DNA of 46,823 bases, taken from DATLZM01 sp035559315. GTDB lineage: Bacteria > Actinomycetota > UBA4738 > HRBIN12. The translations under genes were made by a program, and so were the position numbers. The stretch spans positions 1 through 46,823 of the forward strand of contig DATMBJ010000038.1 of assembly GCA_035559315.1 (NCBI GenBank), written 5' to 3'. How positions within the stretch are numbered: position 1 is the stretch's first letter; every line of letters begins with the position of its first letter. Positions 7,555 through 15,394 of this stretch are shown piece by piece. The notes under the pieces were generated by a model. That model was not told the origin of the DNA. It saw only the letters and a list, made by a program, of their open reading frames with translations, and did not search any database.

Positions 7555-8556
7555 GTGCGCGGGTCCCGAGCGCGGCTGCTGCTCCTGCTCACCGCGCTGT
7601 CCGTCGTCGCGGGTGGCTGCGCCTCGCCTGCGCGCGACGACGACGGGCGGCTCCTGGCCGTGACCACGGTCGCGCCGATCACGAACATCGTCCAGAACGT
7701 GGGGGGCTGCCGGATCCGGGTCGCCGGGATCGTCCCGGAGGGCGTGGACAGCCACACGTTCGAGCCGGCGCCCTCCGACGCGGCCCTCCTGGCCGAGGCC
7801 GACGTCGTGTTCGCGAACGGGCTCAACCTCGAGCTGCCCACGCTGGAGCTGGCGGAGGCGAACGTCCGGGAGGGCGTGCCCATCGTCCTCCTCGGGGAGC
7901 GCACGATCTCCCCGGAGGAGTACATCTTCGACTTCAGCTTCCCCCGGGAGCTGGGCGACCCCAACCCGCACCTGTGGACGAACCCCCCGTACGCGGCGGC
8001 GTACGCGAGGATCGTGGCCGACGAGCTCTCGGCGCTGGACCCGGCGGGGGCGGACGTCTACCGGCGGAACCTGGGGGCGTTCCTGGACCGGCTCGAGGAG
8101 CTGGACCGGCTGGTGCGAGAGGTCACCGCCACCGTGCCGCCGGAGCACCGGAAGCTCCTCACGTACCACGACTCGTTCCCGTACTTCGCGAGGGAGTACG
8201 GCTGGGAGATCGTGGGCGCCATCCAGCCGTCCGACTTCTCCGAGCCCACGCCCCAGGAGGTGGCGGCGCTGATCGACCAGATCCGCGCGACGGGCGTGCC
8301 GGCGATCTTCGGCTCCGAGGTGTTCCCCAGCCCCGTGCTCGAGCAGATCGCCCGGGAGACCGGGGCCCGCTACGTCGACGACCTCCGGGACGACGACCTG
8401 CCGGGGGAGCCCGGCGACCCGGAGCACAGCTACCTGGGGCTCATGGTCTTCGACTACCGGACGTTCATGGGTGCGCTCGGCGGCGACGTCTCCGCGTTCG
8501 AGGGGTTCGACACCTCGAACGTGGCCGGCGAGGGCTGCGCGGACTACCGGGGGTGA
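7555..8556 (+). CDS. znuA: Zinc/manganese ABC transporter substrate-binding lipoprotein
   Basis: A 333-residue cluster A-I binding protein that captures Zn2+ or Mn2+ outside the membrane. It has a short basic N-terminus, a hydrophobic core and a lipobox ending AGGC (C22), so it is a membrane-anchored lipoprotein. Likely metal ligands are the His in GVDSHTFEP, the His in NPHLWTNP, the His in LTYHDSFPYF and an acidic residue near VFDYR. There is no His-rich loop, so the Zn versus Mn choice rests on the neighbouring Zur-like regulator. GTG 7555 is preferred over ATG 7549 because the -10 box TAAGGT abuts the ATG. The ATPase gene follows after 4 bases. Confidence 0.9.
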   Translation: MRGSRARLLLLLTALSVVAGGCASPARDDDGRLLAVTTVAPITNIVQNVGGCRIRVAGIVPEGVDSHTFEPAPSDAALLAEADVVFANGLNLELPTLELAEANVREGVPIVLLGERTISPEEYIFDFSFPRELGDPNPHLWTNPPYAAAYARIVADELSALDPAGADVYRRNLGAFLDRLEELDRLVREVTATVPPEHRKLLTYHDSFPYFAREYGWEIVGAIQPSDFSEPTPQEVAALIDQIRATGVPAIFGSEVFPSPVLEQIARETGARYVDDLRDDDLPGEPGDPEHSYLGLMVFDYRTFMGALGGDVSAFEGFDTSNVAGEGCADYRG

Positions 8557-8560
8557 GGCG

Positions 8561-9355
8561 GTGACCGACGAGCTCGTGCGCCTGGAGGGGGTGACCTGCC
8601 GGTACGGCCGCGAGCCGGTGCTCGTGGGCGTGGACCTGGTCGTGCGGGCCGGCGACTTCGTGGGCGTGGTGGGGCCCTCGGGCAGCGGCAAGACCACGCT
8701 GCTCAAGGCGATCGCCGGGTCCGTGCGGCCGGTCGCGGGGCGGGTGGTCCGGGACCGAACGGCGGCCGTGGGCTACGTGCCGCAGGTCGAGACCGTGAAC
8801 TGGTTCTTCCCCGTGACGGTCCGGGAGGCCGTGCTGATGGCCAGGATCGACGGGCGGATCGTGCCCTGGCCGTCGCGCCGGGACGTCCGGGAGGCCGAGG
8901 AGGTCCTGGAGCGGCTGGGGCTGGGCGGCCTCGGCGACCGCCACATCCGGGAGCTGTCGGGCGGGCAGCAGCAGCGGGTGTTCATCGCGCGGGCCCTGCT
9001 CCGCCGGCCGCGGCTCCTCCTGCTCGACGAGCCCACGGCCGGGGTCGACGTCCGGACCCGCCACGACGTCATGCACGTGATCCACGAGCTCCACCACGAG
9101 GGCCTGGCGATCGTGCTCACCACCCACGACCTGAACGGGATCGCGGCGCACCTCCCGCGGCTCGTCTGCCTGAACCGCGAGGTGATCGCCGAGGGGCGGC
9201 CCGCCGAGGTGATCACGCCGGAGGTCCTGGAGCGGACCTACGGGGCCTCGATGGAGGTCCTGTCGCACGGCGGGATGCCGGTCGTGGTGGAGCGGTACCC
9301 GGAGATCGCCGAGGCCGTCGCGGCGGGGGAGGGGCACCATGGACACCCTGCTTGA
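8561..9355 (+). CDS. znuC: Metal ABC transporter ATP-binding protein
   Basis: A 264-residue ABC ATPase. Walker A GPSGSGKTT is at residues 38-46, followed by a Q-loop (VGYVPQVE), the signature LSGGQQQR, Walker B LLLLDEPTAG and the switch histidine in TTHDLNG. The C-terminus ends in a short His-rich tail (GEGHHGHPA), which may sense or buffer metal. GTG at 8561 starts 4 bases after the binding-protein stop. The 3' end overlaps the permease start by 17 bases, so the three proteins are tightly coupled. It energises import through the permease encoded next. Confidence 0.93.
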   Translation: MTDELVRLEGVTCRYGREPVLVGVDLVVRAGDFVGVVGPSGSGKTTLLKAIAGSVRPVAGRVVRDRTAAVGYVPQVETVNWFFPVTVREAVLMARIDGRIVPWPSRRDVREAEEVLERLGLGGLGDRHIRELSGGQQQRVFIARALLRRPRLLLLDEPTAGVDVRTRHDVMHVIHELHHEGLAIVLTTHDLNGIAAHLPRLVCLNREVIAEGRPAEVITPEVLERTYGASMEVLSHGGMPVVVERYPEIAEAVAAGEGHHGHPA

Positions 9356-10187
9356 GCCGTTCCGCTACGGGTTCTTCCGCCACGCGCTCGCCGTGGCCGT
9401 GGTGGGCGGCGCCCTCTGCGGGCTGGTCGGCGTCTACGTCGTGCTCCGCGGGATGAGCTACATCGGCCACGGCCTCTCGCACGCGATCTTCGGCGGCGCC
9501 GTCGCGAGCTACGTGATGGACGTGAACTTCTACCTGGGGGCCGGGGCCTGGGGCCTGGTGGCCGCGCTCCTGATCAACCGGGTGGCCCGCCGGCGGACGA
9601 TCGGGGCCGACGCGGCGATCGGCGTGGTGACGAACGCGAGCTTCGCCGCGGGCATCGTGCTGATCTCGGCCTACCGGTCGTTCACCCGGAACTTCGAGGC
9701 GGCGCTCTTCGGCGACGTCCTCGGGGTCACCGTGGCCGACGTGGCGGTGGTGGGCGCCGTGGCCGCGTTCGCCGCGGCGGTCGTGTTCCTCCGCTACCGG
9801 CAGCTCCTGTTCTCCACCTTCGACCCCGAGGTGGCGGAGGTCTCCGGGGTGAACGTGGCCCGCGCCGACCTCCTGCTCGCGCTGGTGCTGGCGGCGACCA
9901 TCACCGCGACGATGAACGTGATGGGGGTGACCCTGATCGCGGCGGCGCTCGTGATCCCGCCCGTGATCGGGCGCCTGCTCACCGACAGCTTCGCCCGGAT
10001 GCTCGTGATCTCGACCGGCGTCGGGGGGGCCTGCGGGTTCGCGGGCGTCTACGCTTCGTACTACCTCGACTGGTCCTCGGGCGGTTCGGTGGTCCTCACC
10101 GCCACCGTGCTCTTCCTCGTCGCGTACGCGTGGTCGGCGGCGCGGCGCCGTCGGCTGCCCGCCGGGGCGGCCGACGTGCACGTCTAG
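9339..10187 (+). CDS. znuB: Metal ABC transporter permease
   Basis: A 282-residue ABC-3 family permease with about eight hydrophobic segments. The N-terminal region (LCGLVGVYVVLRGMSYIGHGLSHAIFGG) is the conserved family signature, and GVTLIAAALVIPPVIGRLL is the later conserved helix. It forms the transmembrane channel for Zn or Mn. Its start lies inside the ATPase gene. Its stop codon TAG overlaps the stop of the convergent regulator gene within the four bases CTAG (10184-10187), leaving no room for a conventional terminator between them. Confidence 0.93.
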   Translation: MDTLLEPFRYGFFRHALAVAVVGGALCGLVGVYVVLRGMSYIGHGLSHAIFGGAVASYVMDVNFYLGAGAWGLVAALLINRVARRRTIGADAAIGVVTNASFAAGIVLISAYRSFTRNFEAALFGDVLGVTVADVAVVGAVAAFAAAVVFLRYRQLLFSTFDPEVAEVSGVNVARADLLLALVLAATITATMNVMGVTLIAAALVIPPVIGRLLTDSFARMLVISTGVGGACGFAGVYASYYLDWSSGGSVVLTATVLFLVAYAWSAARRRRLPAGAADVHV

Positions 10188-10657
10188 GCGCGGCCGGCCC
10201 CGTCCCGCCGCTGGCAGTCGCGGCAGAGCCCGGAGATCGCGAAGTGGGTGAGGTCGGGCAGGAAACCGTGGTGGCGCTGGATCAGGCGCGCCAGCGCCTT
10301 GGCCTCGGCGAGCGAGAGGTCGTCCTCGGCCCCGCAGCGCGAGCAGGTGAGGTGGACGTGCTCGGCCTCCTCGGCCCGGTGGTACTCGGCGCCGCCCTCG
10401 AGGTGGGCGTGGGAGAGCACGCCCACGTCCTCGAGGAGCGTGAGGGTCCGGTAGACGGTGGAGGCGTTCACCCCCGGCATCGCGCCCTGGACCTTCCGCG
10501 CGATCTCCGGCGGGGAGATGTGGCCGGAGGTCCGCATCACCTCGGCCACGATCGCCCGCCGCTGCGGGGTCATCCGCAGCCCGCGCCGCCGCAGGAGCTC
10601 GAGGACCTCCTCCGTGGTCGGCCCCGCCCGCCCCTTCCCGCTGGAGCTCGCACCCAT
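10184..10657 (-). CDS. zur: Fur family metalloregulator, probably the zinc regulator Zur
   Basis: A 157-residue repressor. Residues ~15-85 form the winged helix (GLRMTPQRRAIVAEV, then PGVNASTVYRTLTLLEDVGV). The dimerisation half has a regulatory metal site (H93, H100, H102, nearby acidic residues) and a structural zinc site of two CxxC pairs (C105/C108 and C145/C148). It is convergent with the metal transporter, and its own promoter carries a 14-bp palindrome sharing a 12-mer with the transporter promoter, implying repression of both. The start ATG 10657 lies 8 nt after TATCAT; the longer upstream frame is not needed. Fur or Mur specificity cannot be excluded. Confidence 0.88.
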   Translation of the reverse strand: MGASSSGKGRAGPTTEEVLELLRRRGLRMTPQRRAIVAEVMRTSGHISPPEIARKVQGAMPGVNASTVYRTLTLLEDVGVLSHAHLEGGAEYHRAEEAEHVHLTCSRCGAEDDLSLAEAKALARLIQRHHGFLPDLTHFAISGLCRDCQRRDGAGRA

Positions 10658-10665
10658 GCGCCTGG

Positions 10666-10671
10666 ATGATA
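10666..10671 (-). promoter_or_regulatory. -10 box TATCAT, leaderless promoter of the zur gene
   Basis: Read on the minus strand, TATCAT ends 8 nt before the ATG at 10657. Confidence 0.55.
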
Positions 10672-10678
10672 GCGAAGG

Positions 10679-10698
10679 GTTGCACGTGCAACGCAGCG
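10679..10698 (-). promoter_or_regulatory. Perfect palindromic operator GTTGCACGTGCAAC before zur
   Basis: The palindrome occupies 10679-10692, directly upstream of the -10 box, where a repressor would block RNA polymerase. Its right half continues into TGCAACGCAGCG (10687-10698, plus strand), the 12-mer also found before the transporter genes. Confidence 0.65.
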
Positions 10699-10716
10699 AC
10701 GCTCCCCGGGGACGGG

Positions 10717-10722
10717 TAGCAT
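10717..10722 (+). promoter_or_regulatory. -10 box TAGCAT upstream of the enoyl-CoA hydratase
   Basis: TAGCAT lies 7 nt before GTG 10730, which opens an 8-codon ORF rather than the hydratase itself. Confidence 0.45.
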
Positions 10723-10729
10723 CGGGGCC

Positions 10730-10756
10730 GTGACGGCGGCGGGCCTGGGAGGATAG
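10730..10756 (+). CDS. Putative 8-codon leaderless upstream ORF before the enoyl-CoA hydratase
   Basis: GTG-ACG-GCG-GCG-GGC-CTG-GGA-GGA-TAG encodes (V/M)TAAGLGG. It has leaderless spacing after TAGCAT. Its last codons and stop contain the purine-rich ribosome site of the hydratase gene, whose GTG lies 7 nt after the stop. Translation of this mini-ORF would bring ribosomes to that site. Coding status is inference from position only. Confidence 0.3.
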   Translation: MTAAGLGG

Positions 10757-10763
10757 GGGGGAC

Positions 10764-11537
10764 GTGGGGGCGTTCGTGTCGCTCGAGGTCGAGGGGCGGG
10801 TCGGCACGGTCCGGATCGACCGGCCACCGGCGAACGCGATCAACCGGGCCGTGTCCGAGGAGCTCCTGGCCGCCGTCCGCGAGGCCGGGGCGCGCGACGA
10901 CGTGGGGGCGGTGGTCCTGTGGGGCGGGCCGCGGATCTTCGGCGCCGGCGCCGACCTCAAGGAGATGGCCGGCCGCGGGCCGGAGGAGGTCCGGCCCGAC
11001 GTCTCGGCCCTGGGGGAGGCCTGCCTCGCGCTCGAGGAGCTCCCCAAGGTGGCGATCGCGGCGATCAACGGGTACGCGCTGGGGGGAGGCTGCGAGCTGG
11101 CCCTGGCCTGCGACCTCCGCATCGCGGCCCGGGACGCCGAGCTGGGCCAGCCCGAGATCCGTCTCGGGATCATCCCCGGGGCCGGGGGCACCCAGCGGCT
11201 TCCCCGCCTGGTGGGCCTGGGGCGGGCCCGCGAGCTCGTCTACACGGGGCGCCGGGTCCCGGCCGAGGAGGCGCTGGCGATCGGGCTGGTGGACCGGGTG
11301 GTGGAACCCGAGGGGGTCCTCGAAGCCGCCGTCGCCGAGGCCCGGCGGTACGCTTCGGGCCCGACGCGCGCGCTCGCGGCGGCCAAGGCCGCCCTCCGCG
11401 CCTCGCTCCGCGGCGATCCCGACGAGGGGCTCCGGTTCGAACGCGACGTGTTCTGCGAGCTGTTCGCCACGAAGGATGCCGCCGAGGGGATCCGGGCGTT
11501 CCTGGAGAAGCGCGAGCCGAGGTTCGAGGGCAGGTGA
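10764..11537 (+). CDS. Enoyl-CoA hydratase/isomerase (crotonase family)
   Basis: A 257-residue crotonase-fold enzyme that hydrates trans-2-enoyl-CoA in beta-oxidation. The oxyanion hole is formed around FGAGADLKEM and AINGYALGGGCE. Both catalytic glutamates of true hydratases are present, one in GGGCELAL and one in GQPEIRLG, followed by IPGAGGTQRLPR. The C-terminal trimerisation helix ends with FLEKREPRFEGR. GTG 10764 is preceded by a GGGGGGA site. The GNAT gene starts 5 bases after the stop. Exact chain-length or substrate preference is not visible. Confidence 0.9.
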   Translation: MGAFVSLEVEGRVGTVRIDRPPANAINRAVSEELLAAVREAGARDDVGAVVLWGGPRIFGAGADLKEMAGRGPEEVRPDVSALGEACLALEELPKVAIAAINGYALGGGCELALACDLRIAARDAELGQPEIRLGIIPGAGGTQRLPRLVGLGRARELVYTGRRVPAEEALAIGLVDRVVEPEGVLEAAVAEARRYASGPTRALAAAKAALRASLRGDPDEGLRFERDVFCELFATKDAAEGIRAFLEKREPRFEGR

Positions 11538-11542
11538 CGGGG

Positions 11543-12034
11543 ATGAAGGTCAGGCAGGCGACGCCGGAGGACGTGCCGGCCCTGGTCGCGCTGTTCAAGG
11601 AGCTCGACCGGATGCAGCGGGACTGGCGCGTGTTCACCCCGCGCCCGGGCTTCTACGACGAGGTCGGGGCGAAGTACGAGGCGGCGATCGGCCGCGAGGA
11701 CGCCGTCGTGCTGGTGGCGGAGGCCGAGGGCGACGTGGTGGGGATGGCCTACGGCGAGCTGCACGTCCCCTCCCGGTTCTCCGACGAGCGCGCCCTCGAG
11801 ATCTCGGGGGTCGTGGTCCGCGCCGGCCACCGAGGGAAGGGCGTGGGCCGGGCCCTCGTGCACGAGGCCGCCAGGTTCGCCCGTGAGCGGGGGGTCCCCT
11901 GGATCACGCTCAAGGTCTTCGCGCAGAACCGGGGGGCGATGGAGTTCTGGGAGGGCCTGGGCTTCACCCCCCGGGTCGTCCAGTTGACCTCCTCCACCGA
12001 GGCCCTGTCCGCGCGCCTGGGCGAGGACGGGTAG
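11543..12034 (+). CDS. GNAT family N-acetyltransferase
   Basis: A 163-residue acetyltransferase. The GNAT motif A lies in ISGVVVRAGHRGKGVGRALVHEAARFARERG, including the acetyl-CoA pyrophosphate loop RxxGKGxGRAL. The late FAQNRGAMEFWEGLGF segment is the typical motif B. It probably acetylates a small molecule or a protein amine; the acceptor cannot be inferred. ATG 11543 is chosen; a GTG at 11534, overlapping the hydratase stop, would add three residues. It is likely cotranscribed with the hydratase. Confidence 0.85.
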   Translation: MKVRQATPEDVPALVALFKELDRMQRDWRVFTPRPGFYDEVGAKYEAAIGREDAVVLVAEAEGDVVGMAYGELHVPSRFSDERALEISGVVVRAGHRGKGVGRALVHEAARFARERGVPWITLKVFAQNRGAMEFWEGLGFTPRVVQLTSSTEALSARLGEDG

Positions 12035-12128
12035 CGGCCGGGCCACGACCCGCGGCCATCGCCGCGCTCCCCGCCCCCGGAGGGGCGTCCTCCGTGGCCG
12101 GGAATGAACCGTCCGAGGACCGCGTTCG

Positions 12129-12134
12129 TATCAT
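12129..12134 (+). promoter_or_regulatory. -10 box TATCAT for the 65-residue zinc-finger-like gene
   Basis: The TATCAT hexamer implies a ~36-nt leader. An AGGAGG ribosome site follows at 12167-12172, 4 nt before the ATG. Confidence 0.4.
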
Positions 12135-12176
12135 GGACGAAGGCTGGCGATAGAGGCCGCACGACCAGGAGGGCAC

Positions 12177-12374
12177 ATGGCGCAGGAGACCTTCAGGGGC
12201 GCTCCGGTGCGGGAGCTGCCCAAGCGGAACCGGACCTTCCCCCGGGGGCGGGTGTGCGCGGCGCCGGGCTGCGGGACCGTCCTCTCGATCTACAACCGCT
12301 GGGATCGCTGCTGGCAGCACGAGCCCGTCCACGAGTACATCCCCCGCGGCAAGCGGAGCCGGAAGGCCGCGTGA
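12177..12374 (+). CDS. Small basic protein with a Cys/His zinc-binding-like motif
   Basis: A 65-residue, strongly basic protein. A compact motif CAAPGC (two Cys) followed 17 residues later by CWQH resembles a C4-type or C3H zinc knuckle, ending in a Lys/Arg-rich tail (RGKRSRKAA). It has a clear ribosome site and a plausible promoter, so it is likely real. Size and charge suggest nucleic-acid or ribosome association, but no family is recognised and no function is claimed. Confidence 0.65.
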   Translation: MAQETFRGAPVRELPKRNRTFPRGRVCAAPGCGTVLSIYNRWDRCWQHEPVHEYIPRGKRSRKAA

Positions 12375-12449
12375 GGACGGCGCGGTAAAGCCCGGGCCGG
12401 GTCCGGCCGATGTATCCGGTGTGACCGCTCCCCCCGGCGCGGACGCCCC

Positions 12450-12635
12450 GTGACCACCGGGCTCAACGAGCCTCCCGCGATGCGGGAGGCGGCGTGCCCG
12501 TTCTGCGAGCGGCGGGTCCTGGTGTACGAGGAGCCGCCGCGCTGCCCGCTGTGCGGCTGCCCGCTCGACGAGGACCGGATGCGGCCGTTCGCCTTCCCAG
12601 CCGGGGCCGAGGAACCCGACCCGCCGGCACGCTGA
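12450..12635 (+). CDS. Small zinc-ribbon protein
   Basis: A 61-residue protein with two zinc knuckles, CPFC and CPLCGC, spaced 16 residues apart, forming a classical zinc ribbon. The tail is acidic and Pro-rich. GTG 12450 is one possible start; ATG 12480 (MREAACPFC) would give a 51-residue version containing the whole ribbon. It ends 8 bases from the convergent pabBC stop. Function unknown. Confidence 0.55.
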   Translation: MTTGLNEPPAMREAACPFCERRVLVYEEPPRCPLCGCPLDEDRMRPFAFPAGAEEPDPPAR

Positions 12636-12643
12636 GGGCGCGG

Positions 12644-14410
12644 TCAGGGCAGGAGGACCGCGGGCCGCCAGAGCCGCACGGAGTTGACGAGGGCCAAGGC
12701 CTCGGCCTCCCGCAGCTCCTCCGCGCGGATCGGCCGCTCCCGGAGCCTCCCGGCCGAGAGGAGCCGGCCCCGGAAGACCCCCGGAAGGAGCCCCGCCTCG
12801 AGCGGCGGGGTCCACCAGCGGCCGCCGATCCTGACCGCGAGGTTCGCGATCGTGGATTCCGTGACCTCGCCCCGGAGGTTCACGAGGAGCACGTCGTCGG
12901 CGTCCGGGTGGCGGGCGGCGGCCTCGCGGTAGCGGTCCCGGGCGGTGGTCTTGTGGAACCAGAGGGGGTCCGCGGGGTCGACGCTGGGCTCGTCCACCGC
13001 GAGCCGGACCGGCTGGGAGGGCGGCCCCGGGAGCGGCTCCGCCCCCAGCTCCAGGGCCCCGCTCCGGGCGAGCGTGAGCCGGAGCCGGAGCGAGACCTCG
13101 GCGCCCCGGGCCGCCTCCAGCAGGCGCATCGCGGCCCGCGCCCGGTCGAAGCGGAACCCGAAGTACGAGGCGGAGGCGCCTATCCGCTCCAGGTGGTCCT
13201 CGAGGAACGGGATCCGCCCGCCCGGCTCGGCCCGGAGCGTCTCGAGCAGCTCGAACGGGGGCCGGCGGACCGCCAGGACCGCCGCCTTGGCCACCGCCTC
13301 CCGCCGCTCGGCCTCCGGGTCGGAGTCGTAGGTGATGCCCCCGCCGGTGCCGTACTCGGCGGCCCCGGTCTCGGCGTCCACCACGGCCGTGCGGATCGCG
13401 ACGGCGAACCGGGCCCGGCGGTCCTCGCCGGGGGCCAGGTAGCCCACCGCGCCGGTGTACACGCCCCGCGGCGAGGCCTCGAGCTCGGCGATCGCGCGCA
13501 TCGCCCGGACCTTGGGCGCGCCGGTGACCGACCCGCTCGGGAACAGGGCCCGGAACAGGTCGGCGAACCCCACCCCTGGGCGGAGCTCGGCCTCCACGGT
13601 CGAGGTGAGCTGCCAGACGGTCTCGTAGCGCTCGGCGTCGAACAGCCGCGGCCAACGGACGCTCCCGGGCCGCGCCACCCGTCCGAGGTCGTTGCGGAGC
13701 AGGTCCACGATCATCGCGTTCTCCGCGCGGTCCTTGGCCGAGGCCCGCAGGCGTTCCCGGGCCGCCCGGTCCTCCTCCGGCCACCGCCCGCGCGGCGCCG
13801 TCCCCTTCATCGGCCGGACCACCACCCGCTCGCCCCTGCGCTCGAAGAACAGCTCGGGCGAGGCGGAGCAGACGTGGTAGCGGCCGAGCGCGAGGTAGGC
13901 GTTGTACGCGCCGCGCTGGGCCAGGCAGAGGTCGCGGTACAGCCCGCGCGGGTCGCCGGTGAGGCGCGACCGGAGCCGGAGCGTGTGGTTGACCTGATAG
14001 ACCTCGCCGGCGGCGATCAGCGACCGGATGGCCTCCACGTCGGCCCGGTACCGGCCGTCGTCGACCTCCGGCCGCCAGGCGTCGGGCGGGGACGGCTCCC
14101 GCGCGGCGCGGGGCTCCGCGAGCTCCACGGGCTCGAGGCCCTCGAACAGCGCGAACCAGGCGAGCGGGAGGTCGGCGAAGGGGTCGTCCGGGAGCCTCGG
14201 CCGGACGGCGAGATCGGGGTCGAGCCCCGGGGCGGCCTCGTAGGCCACGAAGCCGGCCGCCCACAGGCCCCGGGCGGCGGCGGCCTCGGCGGCCTCCAGC
14301 ACCCCCGGTACCTCCCCCGGGCGCCGGGCCTCGACCACCCCGGCCGGCCCGACCAGGCGGAACGAGGGGGCGCCCGGGGTAGACAGGTCGTCGAACCGGG
14401 CCTCGATCAT
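12644..14410 (-). CDS. pabBC: Fused aminodeoxychorismate synthase component I / aminodeoxychorismate lyase (PabB-PabC)
   Basis: A 588-residue bifunctional enzyme of folate synthesis. Residues ~115-380 are the chorismate-binding domain. The MKGT motif (K202) carries the lysine that marks aminodeoxychorismate synthase rather than anthranilate synthase, and AEYGTGGGITYDSD is the conserved late motif. Residues ~385-588 are a class IV PLP aminotransferase fold with lysine K487 (FHKTT), a cofactor-binding GEVTESTIANL and LEAGLLPGVFR. It would make 4-aminobenzoate from chorismate with ammonia from a PabA elsewhere. It starts 22 bases after etfA in the same direction, so it is probably expressed from the etfBA promoter. 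Confidence 0.92.
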   Translation of the reverse strand: MIEARFDDLSTPGAPSFRLVGPAGVVEARRPGEVPGVLEAAEAAAARGLWAAGFVAYEAAPGLDPDLAVRPRLPDDPFADLPLAWFALFEGLEPVELAEPRAAREPSPPDAWRPEVDDGRYRADVEAIRSLIAAGEVYQVNHTLRLRSRLTGDPRGLYRDLCLAQRGAYNAYLALGRYHVCSASPELFFERRGERVVVRPMKGTAPRGRWPEEDRAARERLRASAKDRAENAMIVDLLRNDLGRVARPGSVRWPRLFDAERYETVWQLTSTVEAELRPGVGFADLFRALFPSGSVTGAPKVRAMRAIAELEASPRGVYTGAVGYLAPGEDRRARFAVAIRTAVVDAETGAAEYGTGGGITYDSDPEAERREAVAKAAVLAVRRPPFELLETLRAEPGGRIPFLEDHLERIGASASYFGFRFDRARAAMRLLEAARGAEVSLRLRLTLARSGALELGAEPLPGPPSQPVRLAVDEPSVDPADPLWFHKTTARDRYREAAARHPDADDVLLVNLRGEVTESTIANLAVRIGGRWWTPPLEAGLLPGVFRGRLLSAGRLRERPIRAEELREAEALALVNSVRLWRPAVLLP

Positions 14411-14432
14411 CGCCGCCCCCGGCCGACGGGGC

Positions 14433-15392
14433 TCAGCCCCTCCTCGCGGAGATCTCCTCGATGAGCCTCGGCAGGAGCTCCAGGCAGTCGGCGACCACGC
14501 CGAGGTCGGCGACCTTGAAGATCGGCGCCTCCGGGTCCTTGTTGATCGCGACGATCCGCTTCGAGCGCTTCATCCCGACCAGGTGCTGGGTGGCGCCGCT
14601 GATCCCCACCGCGATGTAGACCTCCGGCTTCACGGTCTTCCCGGTCTGGCCGATCTGGTAGCTGTAGGGGACCCAGCCGGCGTCGACGACCGCGCGGCTC
14701 GCGCCGACGGCCGCCCCGCCGATCGCCTCCGCGAGGCGCTCGAGGAGCCGGAAGTTCGAGGGGTCCTGGAGGCCCCGCCCGCCGGCCACCACGACCCGGG
14801 CCTCCTCGAGCTTGGGGCCGGTCGCCCGCTCCTCGTGGCGCTCCACGCGGCGGGCGCCGCGGACCTCGGCGGGCACCTCGACCGCCACCGGCACGACCTC
14901 GGCGCGGCCCCCCACGGGCTCGGCCGGGAACGACTTCGGGCGGACCAGGACGAGCTTGGGGTCGGGCCCCCGGAGCTCCACGTCGACCACCTTCGTCCCG
15001 CCCATGATCTCCATCCGCGCCCGGTCGAGGGCGGGGACGTCGGTGGCGTTCGAGAGCAGCGTGGAGCCCAGGCGGGCCTGGAGCAGCCCGGCCACGTCGC
15101 GGGCGTCGTAGGTCGTGGGGAAGAGGACCATCGCCGGCCCGTGCTCGCGGACCAGGGCCTCCAGGGCGTGCGCCGCCGGGCCCCCGAGGTGGTCGGCGTA
15201 CACCGGGTCGTCCGAGGCGAACACCCGGGGCACGCCGTGCTCGCCGAGCGGGCCCGCGGCCTCCGCCGCCCCCGGGCCCAGGGCCACCGCGGCCACGTCG
15301 TCGGAGAGCCGGCGGGCGGCCGCGGCGAGCTCCAGCGCGGTCGGGTGGACGCCCGCCGGGCCGACCTGCGCGTAGACCCAGACCCCGCCCAT
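14433..15392 (-). CDS. etfA: Electron transfer flavoprotein alpha subunit
   Basis: A 319-residue ETF alpha chain that carries FAD and passes electrons from acyl-CoA dehydrogenases to the respiratory chain. The N-terminal half is the alpha/beta domain. The FAD-binding C-terminal half (about residues 195-319) shows the canonical GGRGLQDPSNF, SRAVVDAGWVPYSYQIGQTGKTV, YIAVGISGATQHLVGM and INKDPEAPIFKVADLGVVAD segments. The ATG start lies 2 bases after the etfB stop; longer upstream frames run through etfB. The pairing fits the acyl-CoA dehydrogenase elsewhere in the window. Confidence 0.95.
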   Translation of the reverse strand: MGGVWVYAQVGPAGVHPTALELAAAARRLSDDVAAVALGPGAAEAAGPLGEHGVPRVFASDDPVYADHLGGPAAHALEALVREHGPAMVLFPTTYDARDVAGLLQARLGSTLLSNATDVPALDRARMEIMGGTKVVDVELRGPDPKLVLVRPKSFPAEPVGGRAEVVPVAVEVPAEVRGARRVERHEERATGPKLEEARVVVAGGRGLQDPSNFRLLERLAEAIGGAAVGASRAVVDAGWVPYSYQIGQTGKTVKPEVYIAVGISGATQHLVGMKRSKRIVAINKDPEAPIFKVADLGVVADCLELLPRLIEEISARRG

Positions 15393-15394
15393 CC

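Noticed and set aside
12104..12388. Overlapping alternative ORF starting at ATG 12104
   Set aside because: It overlaps the 65-residue Cys/His protein out of frame, starts upstream of the likely promoter and has an Arg/Gly-rich shadow composition.
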